NCBI RefSeq assembly: GCF_958298935.1
Contig: NC_084930.1
Coordinates: forward strand, 23,100,001 to 23,164,000
Direction: 5' to 3'
Length of the DNA stretch: 64,000 nucleotides
Source: Phragmites australis
Lineage: Eukaryota > Streptophyta > Magnoliopsida > Poales > Poaceae
In this document: piece after piece, positions 13,769 to 25,493 of the stretch
Position numbering within the stretch: position 1 is the first letter of the stretch
Layout: each line of letters starts with the position of its first letter
Notes under the pieces: model-generated
What the model saw: only the letters and a program-made list of their open reading frames with translations
What the model was told of the DNA's origin: nothing
Database searches by the model: none
Made by a program: the position numbers and the translations under genes

Positions 13769-14686
13769 TAATATGGACAAAGGTTCCCGATCTTCCGAAA
13801 GGTTCTGGTAACTCTCGATTTGGTGGAAACGAGACACAAGTCGATCCGGCTTCCGAACAACACGATCCGAAACCCCGCAATCGCAGCACCACGTCTCCTC
13901 TGGTTATCAACCGGCGTTGCACGGTTGACCTCACCAAGAAGGCTAAAATCCTTGCCTGCGAATCGAAGAACACAAGCAAGAACAAGGAAGAATGCAACCA
14001 AATTGCAGATGAATGATTAATCTCACGAGTTGGGGTCTCACAAACCGACGAAACGGCGAAACTGTTCTTGACAGAATAATCTAAGCAAAACCCAACCCTA
14101 ATTAGGGTGGCGGCTACTGTATATAAAGGATTAGGGTCGGCCAAGGACCCCTGGACGCGTCCCTAATGGACTCCAACACGATACATGGCCCAACGGACCA
14201 AAAACGGTGACGCAGCACCGGGACAGATTCTGGATGCTGACTTGTTTCGACGTTTCCTGTTGACTCGGAAGGAATTTGGACCTCAAACCAACGCCATTGG
14301 TTTCCTTATGAAATTATCTTTCCAACCATATGTGAATCGTCGAAAACGGAGTCCGGATGCGTCCTGGGCGTCCGTTTTACTGCTCGCTGGTCCTGGAGGT
14401 CGAGGCTGATTCGGACTCGAGTTGGACTGGACCTCCTGCTGTTGTTGGACGTCCTAGCTGCTCCTCCACGCCTCCAAGCCTTCCTCTATGTGTCTCCTTG
14501 TCCTCTCCATGATTCCTAAGCAACATATAATCATTAGGTAGTAATCTATTCTCAAAATTATATAAAGAGTTGCTTAGGAACGAGCTCACCTCTAAATTTA
14601 ATTGTCGTGCGCGAGCCCTTGTGATTGGACCTTGAAAGTTCAATGGAGGATCATTGTATGTATCCGAGGGAGTGATGTCCTCATCA
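13769..14686 (-). repeat. Element B 5' LTR
   Basis: 918 bases, about 99% identical by eye to 7028-7945. It carries a second copy of the 3' end of the coding frame (14377-14643), which cannot be expressed as part of gag-pol here. Confidence 0.93.
14119..14128 (-). promoter_or_regulatory. TATA-like box in B 5' LTR
   Basis: The minus strand reads CCTTTATATACAG. Position and direction fit the LTR promoter; the start point is not visible. Confidence 0.5.
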
Positions 14687-14691
14687 GGGCG
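14687..14691. repeat. Right target site duplication of element B (GGGCG)
   Basis: Pairs with 7023-7027. Confidence 0.9.
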
Positions 14692-14755
14692 GGGGTGGAT
14701 TCTGGTTGTTGTTGTTCTCCTCTTGAGTGTTAATCCTCCTCCTTGTGTTAACCAT
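14692..14755 (-). pseudogene. First codons of element A gag, cut off by element B
   Basis: The minus strand from ATG at 14755 reads MVNTRRRINTQEE, then an Asn/Gln run and prolines, and stops being gag at the B insertion. The continuation of the same proline-rich frame is on the other side of B at 7027. The sequence after the GGGCG duplication matches in content (proline codons), which supports a simple insertion. Confidence 0.85.
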
Positions 14756-15038
14756 CTGGTTAGGGTTGAATAAGGAACAGAAGTAGATGAGCAAGTCTGG
14801 AGAAGTTTAACTAAAGAAACCCATCTATATTATATTATATAGAAATAAAGATGAGTCTGTGGATAAGGTGCCAAAGCATTCCATGGCTCGCATCAGCACT
14901 CAAGCAAAAACTCCAACTTGCACACTTAGCACCATAACAAAGCTCACACAAATATTATTATTACCCTTAACGATTACATCGACGCTATGTTCTAACAAGG
15001 ATAAGACTACTTATGGCAAGACCACACTACTGGGACTC
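14756..15038. other. Element A leader segment, nothing recognised
   Basis: AT-rich sequence with no open frame I can place. No tRNA-Met primer site (complement GCTCTGATACCA) is visible here or up to 15550, although one would be expected between LTR and gag. Confidence 0.5.
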
Positions 15039-15549
15039 CTATCTAGTGCGAGACCCTGAGGGGGAGGAATCAACTGATCCATCCTCAGAGGCGGCGGGGG
15101 TGTTGAAGCAGATCCTCTTGCGCGGGGGCGAGTGGATAGACAAGTCTTCTTCGTCATCTTCAGATCCTTCTTGGTTGGCATCTTGTTCATCCTCAAGAGA
15201 AGCAGAGACGAAGGCAAGGTGCTGGCGAACTTCTCTCAACTCCCATAAAGCACAGTTGAGCTCGTCCTCCAAGGCCATAGTAAGGGCATCTTGCTCTCGT
15301 AGCTTGGGGTTTTCTCCAAAGGAGCTCTTTACGAACGGTTCGTTACTTCCACGAGTTCTGCGGAGACAGTATGCATAAGGAGAGTTGTCCATCTTGCTGT
15401 TGTATTGATCACGAACATGGGATATGGCTTGACGAGCTGCATCTCAAACTCCAGCGGTGAAGGTTACTCTTGGGACCATTGCTGAGTGAATGCCCACCAC
15501 TCTTCGAACTTCCATACCCTCATCTTGACTTCGCTCGTAATCATAGGCT
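15039..15549 (-). pseudogene. Accessory reading frame upstream of element A gag
   Basis: The minus strand is open from about 15549 to the stop at 15039 except for one in-frame TGA (at the GV-DAARQA junction, probably an old CGA). The product would hold DAARQAISHVRDQY, a tyrosine-rich MDNSPYAYCLRR segment, a leucine-rich stretch (MALEDELNCALWELREVRQHL) that could form a coiled coil, then an acidic tail (EGSEDDEEDL). It resembles the poorly described accessory proteins found upstream of gag in some grass gypsy elements; that link is from memory. It does not look like gag or pol. It ends abruptly where LTR homology begins near 15550. Confidence 0.5.
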
Positions 15550-18144
15550 GACACAAGGTATTATTTGCGTAAATGCGAGTAATGAAAACACATTTGGACT
15601 CAAAAGCATTAGACAAGTATTAAATGAATGTAACCCAACAATCCATCATCTAGCATACAAGGTTTCCCACCCTGCATACCACAACGGTCTAGTACTCCCT
15701 GTACTAAGACCAAAACCACACCATCTAGTACTCCCTGTACCAGAACCAAAACCATCCACCCTCTAATCATGTGAGGATCCAAGTCTCTCATATCCGTGAG
15801 CATGACTGTTATAACAGTTTTACACTCTGCAGAGGTTGTCCAGCTTTCCCCACGAGTCAGTGAATTCCATGTTGCCGTATTTGCAAGACACTTAACACAC
15901 GCCAGTGGTGTGTCGCCAAGAATCACTGTGTGACACTTTCCACCAACCAGAGAAATCCAGTGTGTGTCTGCCCACTAGGTTTCACCGCCAGGCTTTACGT
16001 AAGCAAAGATCCTACCGAGAAGCCCCTTTTTGTGCTGACCGAACGCACGCTGGACAGACTCTAATCAGTATGTCACACCTTACCCATATCAGCCTCGTGG
16101 TTGGTACGTTACTTCTTGTGTTGTCGCTCCACGAACCGGTTCTTACTTAGGTTATTTGAGCAAACACTAATCCAACGTCATAACCATGACAACTATCACC
16201 AACATCCCTATGCTCAAGACCTAAGGTTCCATGTTGCTAAATTATCATCATATTAACCATTGTTACTGCATATGTTCATTAGTCAAAATTATGGCACTTC
16301 CCAACATCCCAAAAGCATGGCTAAGCAATCTACCCACAAAGATACCTAACCATAAACCATCTAGGTTCCAAGGGATGATAAGGGAATATCTAGGGAAAAC
16401 CCTAACATAGGTGACTACCCATCATATTGACATTGCATGCAATTTTGTGAAACAAAGCATTTAAAACATAGGTTCAAAATAATCAAGGACACTTGCCTTC
16501 ACCTTGCTGCTGCTCAGTGTATTCTTGCTCCTGGTCTTGATGTTCTTCAAATTGATCCGTGACGCTATCGACTAATCGCACAATAACCGGCAAACAAACA
16601 AACAAGATACACTAAGAACAGAGCACAAAACAAAAGAACAATGAGATAAAAACTAGCTAAAAAGAAAGAGCACTGAAAAACGAATCCATCGGCGCAAGAA
16701 TCGCTTAAATCGGAGCTACGATGAAAAAGTTAGGGCTAAAACAAGTCTAGGGTTAAATCTGGAAAAAGAAAAGGGCTTATATTGAATTAACAGAAAGTTT
16801 AGGGACCTTTTTGTAAAATATAGGGACCTAAATGTAATTAGGAAAAAGTATAGGGACCTAACTACAAAAAGACTAGGCTTTTTTTGTTATTTCAGAAAAG
16901 TTCAGGGGCTAAATTGCAAAATTACCAATTAAAGGAATTATTAGATTTATTTTTATACTAAAAAAGGCTTGAATTACTGGCTGGGCTGCTCTGGCTGATG
17001 TGGCATGGTGACAGGGGTGACACATCAGTAGAGAGGTTGCGGTGGCGGCTGAGGTGGTTGGATGACATGGCATGGCTGCTGACTGGGTTAAGTGGCAACA
17101 CGTGGCAGTCTCGGGTTGGTTAGCGAAGGGGTATAAATAGATCTAATCTCGGCCGTGGGCTTCGGATCCGACGACTGGGGAGGGTTCGGGCGGCCGGAGA
17201 GGAACTGGACGGCGGCGACCGAAGGGTAGCAGCGGCGCTTTCGCCGGAGACAGGCGCTAACCTTGTCGCCGGCCTCGGAGCATGACGACGAGCGGTAGAA
17301 CACTCGCGATGGTGGGCTCGGGATGCACTGCGAGCTCTGGAACGGTGCGGCGGCGAGCTCGATTGAAGCGGCGGCAATGGCGGCTCGGCAAACTCTAAAC
17401 TCGGTGTCTAAGGCTCGGGTTTTGGCGATTTCTGGTTGAGATGAGTTCGGGGAGGGAAGCTCTACTTATATAGGCAGCTCGGGACATCCAGGACGTCGGC
17501 GCAGCGAGATCGACTCGGACACAGCTACGGAGAGTTGTATCCGAGCTCGATTCCTTCATTTAACCGTGAATTCCTTAGAGATAAAGCCGACTAGAGATAG
17601 AGGAGATCCCAGGCATCCGATTTGGTGGCTTTGAATGGGAGATGGCGGCCGGCGCGTACTCGTGACCGAGTCGCAATCCGACCGGGGAAGGAGAAAGGCC
17701 TGACATGCGGGATCCGCATGTCGGCGGCTCGGGTGAGGCTGCTCGGCGCGTGGGCTGGCGCGCGGAGGTGGGCCGAGGCAGGAAGGCGGCCCGGGTGAGA
17801 GAGGAGGCCGGGGCGGCTGTTGGACCGAGGCCAAAAAAGAACTGGGCCAGAAAAAGGAAGAATCCAGCCCGCGAAGAGTTTAATCCTTTTCTTTTTCATT
17901 TAAAATTCAAATCCAAATTCAAATTCAAAATCCAGGCAAAAACTCTTCAAATAAATTCGTCAAAAATCAAATAAAAATACTATTTTCCTAATTCAGCATG
18001 AATGGAAAATAATCACTTATATCCTATGTCATTTATACCTTCTTTCATATAAAATAGGATTTTCTCTCTTTTAAAATATTTAAACTCATTTTGAACTTAG
18101 CAAATTTTGAGAAATTTTAGAAATAGAAAAATTAGGGTGTTACA
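15550..18144 (-). repeat. Element A 5' LTR, lacking its last few hundred bases
   Basis: On the minus strand it starts TGTAACACCC at 18144 and follows the solo LTR at 42216-45369 in order as far as the motif ACCTTGTGTCAGCCTAT (about 15545-15560, compare 44970-44990). The final ~380 bases of that LTR are missing and replaced by the accessory frame. A TATA-like box CCTATATAAG lies at 17464-17474 on the minus strand. Confidence 0.8.
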
Positions 18145-20265
18145 GTTTTGAATTGGAAATCACCTACCAACGTTACAGAAGTGAGAAGTTTTCTTGGTTT
18201 AGTAGGTTATTACGGTCGTTTCATAGAAGGATTCTCGAAGATAGAGAAGCCACTCACAGAGTTGCTAAAGAAGGAAAAGAGGTATGAATGGACAAGCGCT
18301 TGTGAAGCGAGTTCCAATGAGCTTAAGAAGAAGTTAACTACATCCCCAGTGCTAGTGTTGCCGGATATCCAGAAGAATTTTGATATATGCTACGATGCAT
18401 CTTGACAAGGTCTTGGATGTGTTTTGATGCAAGAAGGACAAGTGGTAGCATACGCATCGAGACAGTTAAGAACTCATGAAAAGATTTATCCATCTCATGA
18501 CCTGGAGTTAGCAGCAGTGGTACATGCTTTGAAGATATGGAGACATTATCTTCTTGGGAAAAGATGTGAAATATACACGGATCATAAGAGGTTGAAGAAT
18601 ATATTCACCCAGATGGATCTTAACTTGAGGCAACGAAGAAGGCTAGAATTGATCAAGGATTACGATATAGGAATCCATTATTACCCGAGAAAAGCAAACG
18701 TGGTTGCAGACGCGTTAAGTTGTAAAGTTTACTATACTATGGCTATGTTGCAAGAAGCTCAATAGACTTTGTGTGAAGAATTCTAATGACTTAACCTAGG
18801 TTTTGTTGCGGATTTAGAGGCAGTAACCATGGAAGTAGAATCTACTTTGGATGAGGATATCCGGAAGGGACAGGAAAAAGATGAAAATATTAAGGAGATC
18901 AAAGAGAATATTAAAGTAGGAAAAGCCCCAAAGTTCTTAGAAGATGAGAGGCATGGTATGGTTTGTCAAGTGCATCTGTCTACCAGACCAAAAGGAGCTT
19001 AAGGAGAAAATCTTAAGAGAAGCTCATGAGTCAGCTTATTCTATTCATTCAGGTAGTACCAAGATGTTTCAGGATTTGAAGGATCGCTATTGGTGGCATG
19101 GTATGAAGCGAGAAATAGCTGAGTACATGGCAGTGTGTGATGTATATCAGCGTGTGAAGGAAGAAAATCAGAAACTAGCATGATTGCTACAGCCTCTAAA
19201 GATACCAGAATGGAAGTGAGAAGAAATTGGATGGATTTTATAGTCAGTTTACCTCGTACCCAATCAGGCTATGATTCAATATGGGTCATTGTGGATCGTC
19301 TCACGAAGGTAGCTCATTTTATTCCAATTAAAACAACCTATAAAGGAGCTAAGTTAGCAAAGCTAAACATGTCCAGGATCGTGTGTTTACATGGGGTTCC
19401 GAAGAGAATAGTATCGGATCGAGGGATCTAGTTTACCTTAAGGTTTTTGCAAAAACTTCATGAATCTTTGGATACGAAGTTGAGTTTTAGCTCGGCATAT
19501 CACCCACAGACTATTGGATAGACAGAAAGAATAAATTAGATACTTGAGGATATTTTGCCAGCATGTGCTCTTCAGAATCGCAACAATTGGAGTAAGAACT
19601 TGTCATATGCAGAGTTTTTGTACAACAATAGTTATCTGTCCAGTCTACAAATGACCCCGTTCGAGGCATTATATGGAAGGAAGTGTAGAACGCTTCTACA
19701 TTGGAGTGAAACTAGAGAAGGTCAAGTGTTTGGACAAAAAAATGAAGCTGAGGAACAAGTTAGGGCAATACGGGAAAAGTTTACAGCCTAATCCAGACAA
19801 AAGAGTTATGCGAATAATCAACGCCGAGAGTTAACCTTCGAGGTTTGAGATTATGTCTATATCATGGTCTCACCCTTAAGAGGACTTCGTCGTTTTAAAG
19901 TTAGAGGCAAGTTGGCACCCGCATACAATGGACCGTTTAGAGTGAGTGCTAGACATGAAGAAGTGGCTTACTAGTTGGAGTTGCCACCTAAGTTGGAAGA
20001 TGTGCACAATGTGTTTCATATATCACAGCTGAAGAAGTGCTTGCGAGTGCCAGAGGAATAGTTACCTTTAGAAGAAATGGAACCACAAGAGGATTTGACT
20101 TATTCAGAATACCCGGTCAAAATTTTGGAAACAGCAGAGCGACTAACTCTAAGAAAGGTTATACATATGTGCAAAGTTCAGTGGAATCACCATAAGGAGG
20201 ATGAGGCAACCTGGGAACAAGAGGATGAGCTAAAGGTAGAGTTTCCTCACCTGTTTGCATATTAG
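18145..20265 (+). pseudogene. Element C pol remnant (RNase H, integrase, chromodomain-like tail)
   Basis: A plus-strand polyprotein fragment starting inside the RT/RNase H linker ([18 protein letters not shown]) where element A inserted. RNase H (FDICYDAS) is followed by a premature TGA at 18403-18405 where relatives have Arg. A further stop follows at 18763-18765 (after EAQ), with other stops and frame changes in the integrase. The integrase zinc domain, an SDRGI motif near 19420 and a KSY..RRRELTFEV tail are visible. It ends with a chromodomain-like segment (VQWNHHKEDEATWEQEDEL) and a stop at 20265. The closest relative here is E. It is non-functional. Confidence 0.85.
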
Positions 20266-20290
20266 CCCAAATCTCGGGGACGAGATTCCT

Positions 20291-20307
20291 TTAAGGGGGG
20301 TAGGTTT
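20291..20307 (+). promoter_or_regulatory. Element C polypurine tract
   Basis: TTAAGGGGGGTAGGTTT lies directly before TGTAACAGCCC, the start of the 3' LTR. Confidence 0.85.
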
Positions 20308-23300
20308 TGTAACAGCCCAAATTCTCAAAACCATGTATATTAAAAAAATTTCAAAGAAAATAAAAGAGTTTTTGAAAAATTAAATAAAATCCTTAAGTGT
20401 GTGTCTGTCTTTATACATGTTTATGCATATATGTGAATATGTGTCTTACATGTATAAATACATATATACTTTGAGGGCTATTTTTCTTTCTATAAAAATA
20501 ATATTTTTATATATATATATGGTTATATATTTTATTGTTTGTTTGATTGTTTGAGTATGTGAGCTATTATATTATATATGTGTGGTATATACGCTCTATG
20601 TATATATATATATATATACATGTGTATGTACATGAGAGGAAATAGATAAAAGAAAAAGGAAAAGCTCTATATGCTAAAAGGCTGAAGCCCACCTTTTCTC
20701 TTCCCTCTCTTCTCCCTGCTCCGGCCCGACTTAACCAAATCTGGCCGAATGGAGCCCACTATGTCTCGTCTCCCTCTCTTCTCTCTTCTCCATCGCAACC
20801 TGTAGCAGCAGTGGCTCAGCCAGCCGGCCGCCGCCCATGCCATCGTCGTCGTGTTCGAGTCAGAGAGTGACCGTCCAATTGCCCAATGGCAACATCCAAG
20901 CATCTTGAAGCTAGAGGCCATGCCAATTTTGCTAGAGCCCGAGCCAATCACAAGATGTGCACGTGAGTTCATCTGTTGGCCATAGGGAAACTCAATCAAA
21001 TTTCCGAGTATGCGTTAGAGATAAGCTGTGGATCAAAGGAGGAAAGAATCCAAGAGGTATACATGAGCTTTTGACTAAGAGACAGAGTCCTGAGCGCATT
21101 CGAGTCGCTAGAACCGAGTTCGGATAGCCGCCGCCGCCCCTTTCAAATCCAACTTGAATTGGAGATGAGAGAGTCGTCCACCTATATATATGTTCCCCTA
21201 GACCTCCCCTCAGATCATCCCGAGCTTTTTCCCTAGCTTTTCACTGAGAAATTGACTCCCAGAGCCCTTGCTGATGAGAGCTGAAGCTCCAAGCCACCGC
21301 CTACGGCCGCTAGCTTCAACTACGCGTTGCCGATGACTACACGTAACCCAGCCAAGTTCGCAAGGTGCCGGAGTTTGAGTTCCGCCTCTCGCCGGAGTAG
21401 AAGGAGGCCGGCGATGCGATTCTGTTCGGTCTCTGACAAGTCGCCACCACCTGGGAAGCCACCATCGTCGTCATCTTTGCTCAGGAGAAGACGAAGCAAG
21501 GTGAGCCATCCGATTTATAGTCGATGGTCGAGATTAGATCTCTTCGTACCCTTTCGGTAACCAATAAAAGTTTGCCACGTCTCTAAGATAAGTCCAATCA
21601 GCATTGATGCCACGTCATCACGCCACCTCATCCTGCCATGTCAGCAACTCTGTTGAGGTGTCATGCCACATTGGTCAGCATGCCCAGTCAAACCCAGTCA
21701 ACGATGTTTTTTTCTGTGATGACATCATAATTGGTATATATTACGCAATAAATAGTTTTTAGTATAAAAATAATTCTAAAAAATATAATCAATAGGAAAT
21801 TAATTTCTGAATATGTTTTATAATGTTTTATAGGTTTATTTAATTCTATTTAATTTTTTAAATAGTTTTATAATTCAAATAAATGCTAGTAAATTTTAGA
21901 AAAATCCTAGAAAAATCATAGATGGATTTGGAAAATCCTAGAAAATTACTAAGAACATACATTTATAGATATTCTTTTCAGTCCTATTCTAACCTTTGGA
22001 AAATTATAACTTGTAAACCGAAGCTCTATTTTAACCCGTTCTTTCACCGAATTGTCCATAATAGTGTAATCCTGTGATGATGATATTTTTTGTGTGATAT
22101 TTGGTTCTTTATGTGTTGTTGTTTTTCTGCGTATGTTGTGAGTAGACGCTAACGTTTTGGAGGAAGTAGAAGGTCTGCAGGATCGAGATTTTGAAGACTC
22201 AACTGAGTTCAGTGAAGGCAAGTTGTGTTCTTGATCATATTTATCCCAGTTTTATAAATGTTTTGTTTTAAACATGCATGCTAATAATTTGTTGTGAATC
22301 CCAAGAATTAGGTTTTACCCTAGTTTTCCCTTATCATCCTTGTCGCCTTAGTATGGTTTTGGATTATGGATGGGTAGATGATGCTTAGCCTTGCTTTGGG
22401 GTGGTAATCATGATTAATGATCTACCAAATTGATAATGGTCCTATGCAACAATGATAAAATATGATGGTATAACTTTTGTAGCAACATGCTATAGGGATT
22501 TGAGCATGTGGTATGATGGGATGTATGGTTTGGAAAGTGGTAGTCTTGCTTAAATCTAAGGACCGGTTCGTGGGGTGACCTTTCTATGTTTATAGTACAA
22601 CCACAAGCCTGGAATGGGATGGGCCTAGCCAAGTAATTTGCTTACTCTCAGCATAGTGTAGACTAGGTAGAAGAGCGGTGAATGGATGATGTCTTGGGAT
22701 CCGAAAGGTGCAAGAGGGGGCTTTCGTTGTTGAGGTGAAATCACGTGGTAGTGAAACCTTGGCGGGTAGACATGATCTGAGAGGGGGCATTGTAAAGGAT
22801 TTGTAGTGGATTCCTACCGCACACCTCGGTAGTGTGTAAGAGTTATCCGTCGGCCAACGGATGCTTGGCAAAACGGGATGATACGTCTTGTGGGTAAAGT
22901 ACAACCTTTGCAGAGTTAAAACTGAATATTCAGCCATGCTCATGGTCATGAGTGGCACTAAAAACCTACCATGATTATAACCGGATGTTTTGTTTAGTTA
23001 GGTCAACTGTGATAGTGAGAATCATAGTTGAGGGTGGTCAATCATAGCGGTGGGAACTATGATTGAGGGTTCAACCTTAGTGGATGAAACTTTGATTGAG
23101 GTGTTGGTTAGTGGGTTAAGTCAAGATGGATGGAGATTGATTATTCACTAAATTATATTTGCTTTTTAAATGTTTTTACTTAAATGTTGATTTATGCAAG
23201 TGAGCCATATAGCCTTATACTTGTCAAGCCTTCATATGCATACTATTTCTTCACAACTTGTTGAGTACGACAAGTGCTCACTCTTGCTTTCCCCAAACAC

Positions 23301-23578
23301 TCAATTGGAGGAGGTATCGAGGAGTATGTTGAAGGTGGATCGTTCTAAGATGCTTTCTACATCGATGGTCCCTGTGGTACAGTCGCAAAGGATTAGAGTT
23401 TTTGCCCCTATTGTTTACTTGGTTCTTCGACCCTTGAAGGTCTCTTTTGTAAGACAGTTAATTCAATTAAGTATGGATATTGTAATGATTATCATCAATG
23501 AAGTCACTATGTGTTGGGATTGATTCCTAGGCTCAGCACATACATGAGACTGGTTTATTTCTTGAACCGGTCTCGACA
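20308..23578 (+). repeat. Element C 3' LTR
   Basis: 3271 bases from TGTAACAGCC to GGTCTCGACA. The start is fixed by the purine tract. The end is placed by comparison with the solo LTR at 42216-45369, a diverged relative with the same order of motifs. TATA-like CTATATATA at 21182-21190. It contains simple TA/TG repeats near 20500-20630. Confidence 0.75.
23508..23542 (+). other. LTR-end hairpin, C copy
   Basis: TATGTGTTG (23508-23516) pairs with CAGCACATA (23534-23542) with one G-U pair; the loop holds ATTCCTAGGC. It ends 36 bases before the LTR end. Same layout as the hairpins in D, E, F and the solo LTR. Confidence 0.55.
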
Positions 23579-23682
23579 GATTTGTGGGCTACAATTGAGG
23601 AATGGCGAAGCATATCGTGTTCTTGAGGTGTAAAGCTAGAAGAGATGTTTGAATGAGCAAGAACAAGTGTAGCCTGTTGTAG

Positions 23683-24000
23683 AGTGAGTGTATTAGGTTT
23701 AGAACCAATGTATTAGTGCCATTGCATGTTTATGTGGTTTGTATTTCAACATGCAAGTTGAATCGACTGAAGAATCGATGAGAACACGTATTCTGTAGCA
23801 ACCCGAAGGTTTCGGGTGAGCTAATTTCAAATCTACATGAGATTTCATGTTGTTTAGCATGTAAGTTGGGTTTAGAATCCTTACATTAGTGCCTATACAT
23901 GCGTATGTGGGTTGGGTTGAGGCATGCAAGTTGAATCGGTTGACAAATAATTGAAAAACTCTAGTTTTGCTATAGCCTGGAGGTTTCAGGTCAATCCAAG
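23683..24000. repeat. Two diverged direct copies, about 170 bases each
   Basis: 23683-23840 and 23860-24000 share TTAGTGCC, a CATGCAAGTTGAATCG block and a TAGC..CC(C/T)G(A/G)AGGTTTC block in the same order. Confidence 0.6.
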
Positions 24001-24076
24001 CAATTTTTAACAGAGAACCCTCGCCCGGAACCTCCGAGTGAGGTTCCAGGTTCAAACCGGAACTTCTGAATTTACT

Positions 24077-24990
24077 GTTTATCAGAGGTTCTTGTTTTTT
24101 GCTGACTTTGCTAATAGCTTGTATATTTCATAATTAATACATATGAACTCTAAAATCATGAAACCAGTTGTGTTAGCTTTGTCTAAGTATGAAATATATG
24201 CAAAAAATGTTGGAACTCAATAAAACACTTTTTAACAATTAATTAATTAATTAAATGTGTTTCAAATTAATTAAATCATAGTTAATTAATACCATGTCGT
24301 CAAATTATTAAACAACTTGGATAGTTCATTTTAATCTGTGAATCTCATTTAATCTTGATAGGTAGCTTAATTATGGTTCTTTTTGAAATACCTTAAATTA
24401 ATCTTTTAAACCATGAGCGTTCGCACTTCAATTGATATGATTATTGTTGCCTCATATTATTTACTCAATACCTCACATCCCATTCAATTTTCATAGCATT
24501 TGGTGTATGTATCATAGGTTTATCAGAGGTTTTTCTTTTTTGTTGACTTTGCTAATAGCTTGTATATTTAATATTTAATACATACAAACTTCAAAAATCA
24601 TAAAACCAGTTGTATTTGCTTCGTCCAAGAATAAACTATATATTAAAAATGTTGGAACTCAATAAAATACATTCTAACAGTTAATTAATTGATTAAAATT
24701 GTTTTAGATTAATTAAATATCAATTAATTAATACCATGTCCTAAAATTTTCAAACCACTTGAGAAATTCATGTTATGATCAGTGCTATCTACGAAAAATA
24801 TACTTTGGTATGAAAGTTTTGTTTAAATTGTGAAGCTCATTTAATCTTGATAGCTAGCTTAATTACGATCCTTTTTGAACATGCCTTAAATAAATATTTT
24901 ATACCATGAGCTTTCGCACGTCAATTCATATGCTTCTTGTTGCCTCATATTCTTTACTCAGTACTTCATATCCCATTCAATTTTCATGGC
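24077..24990. repeat. Tandem duplication, unit about 442 bases
   Basis: 24077-24518 is repeated from 24519 on. Both copies start TTTATCAGAGGTT and contain GACTTTGCTAATAGCTTG, GTTGGAACTCAATAAAA and a Tyr-free AT-rich core ending CCCATTCAATTTTCAT. Clearly diverged, so old. Confidence 0.8.
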
Positions 24991-25488
24991 ATTTGGTGCA
25001 TTACAATAGCATTTCATCATGTTAATTGTGATGCACCGTTCTTCCTTTTAGAGGTCGATGAACTAGATAGCAACAGGGGTATTCTTGAGGTGGAACTTGA
25101 TTGTGATATTGTATGTGAAGCACTTGAGCAAGGCAAGAATCTATGAATACTCTTCCCATTACTTTGGATCATATGTAGTCTTTAATTTGATAATGTATGC
25201 TTTATATATATCATGCATGACAGTTAGGCGAGGTCGGGTTTTTGGGAGTAGATCCTAATTGTTGCATCACCCTTCCCTGGTGTTGATGTATTTTGATCTA
25301 TTGTAACCTAGGGTATAGCACTCAATGGTTGAACTTGATAATGAAGATGTTATGCTTAGCAAGCTTATGTCATTGGTAGAAGTTGAGCGGTGGTTCGACC
25401 ATCGTTCGTGAGCTTAGGGCTTATTTTTATTTAGAAAGACAATTATGATGGTGGGATGTGTATTTTCGTGAGGATGAGACTAGATTCG

Positions 25489-25493
25489 GGCGA
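25489..25493. repeat. Left target site duplication of element E (GGCGA)
   Basis: GGCGA directly before TGTCACGG; the same five bases follow the 3' LTR at 38202-38206. Confidence 0.93.

Larger units (their letters stand above)
7028..14686 (-). mobile_element. Element B: complete CRM-like centromeric-type chromovirus
   Basis: 7659 bases, flanked by GGGCG duplications, with two 918-base LTRs, a tRNA-Met type primer site, a long leader, one open gag-pol frame and a purine tract. Counting by eye, the LTRs differ at about 10 positions, nearly all transitions; at a commonly used grass rate this would be well under one million years (rough estimate). The LTR begins TGATGAGGACATC on the minus strand, which resembles what I recall of CRM/CRR LTR starts. 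The gag start region and the coding frame running into the 3' LTR also fit CRM. It sits in the proline-rich start of A's gag. Confidence 0.92.
3847..18144 (-). mobile_element. Element A: minus-strand Ty3/gypsy element, interrupted by B and truncated by D
   Basis: Reading from high to low coordinates: LTR (18144 to about 15550), an accessory reading frame, gag start at 14755, insertion of element B (7028-14686), the rest of gag, protease, RT, RNase H and the start of integrase down to 3847, where LTR D cuts in. The remaining integrase and the other LTR must lie left of the window. Its right end (LTR start TGTAACACCC on the minus strand) abuts the pol of element C, so A inserted into C in the opposite direction. 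Family-level placement near the Tekay/Del type chromoviruses is my inference from motif similarity to E. Confidence 0.8.
23579..25493 (+). mobile_element. Element F LTR, left part
   Basis: The stretch from about 25040 to 25493 continues at 38207 across the E insertion and is a distant relative of the E LTR (same order of motifs: GAGCAAGGCAAG, TTAGGGCTTATT, GATGAGAC). The left limit is uncertain: TGTAGCAACCC at 23794 is one possible LTR start, and element C's LTR ends at 23578. No gene is present. The stretch is very AT-rich and holds two sets of direct duplications. Confidence 0.6.

Noticed and set aside
14377..14643. Separate small gene starting [14 protein letters not shown]
   Set aside because: It is the copy, in the 5' LTR, of the B polyprotein end that is normally coded in the 3' LTR.
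15470..15766. Plus-strand frame repeated at 44754-45023 on the minus strand
   Set aside because: It is the antisense of the A-family LTR; the similarity comes from shared LTR sequence, not a gene.
17120..17899. Arg/Ser/Pro-rich frames in the A LTR
   Set aside because: GC-rich LTR sequence without family similarity; not maintained in the solo LTR.
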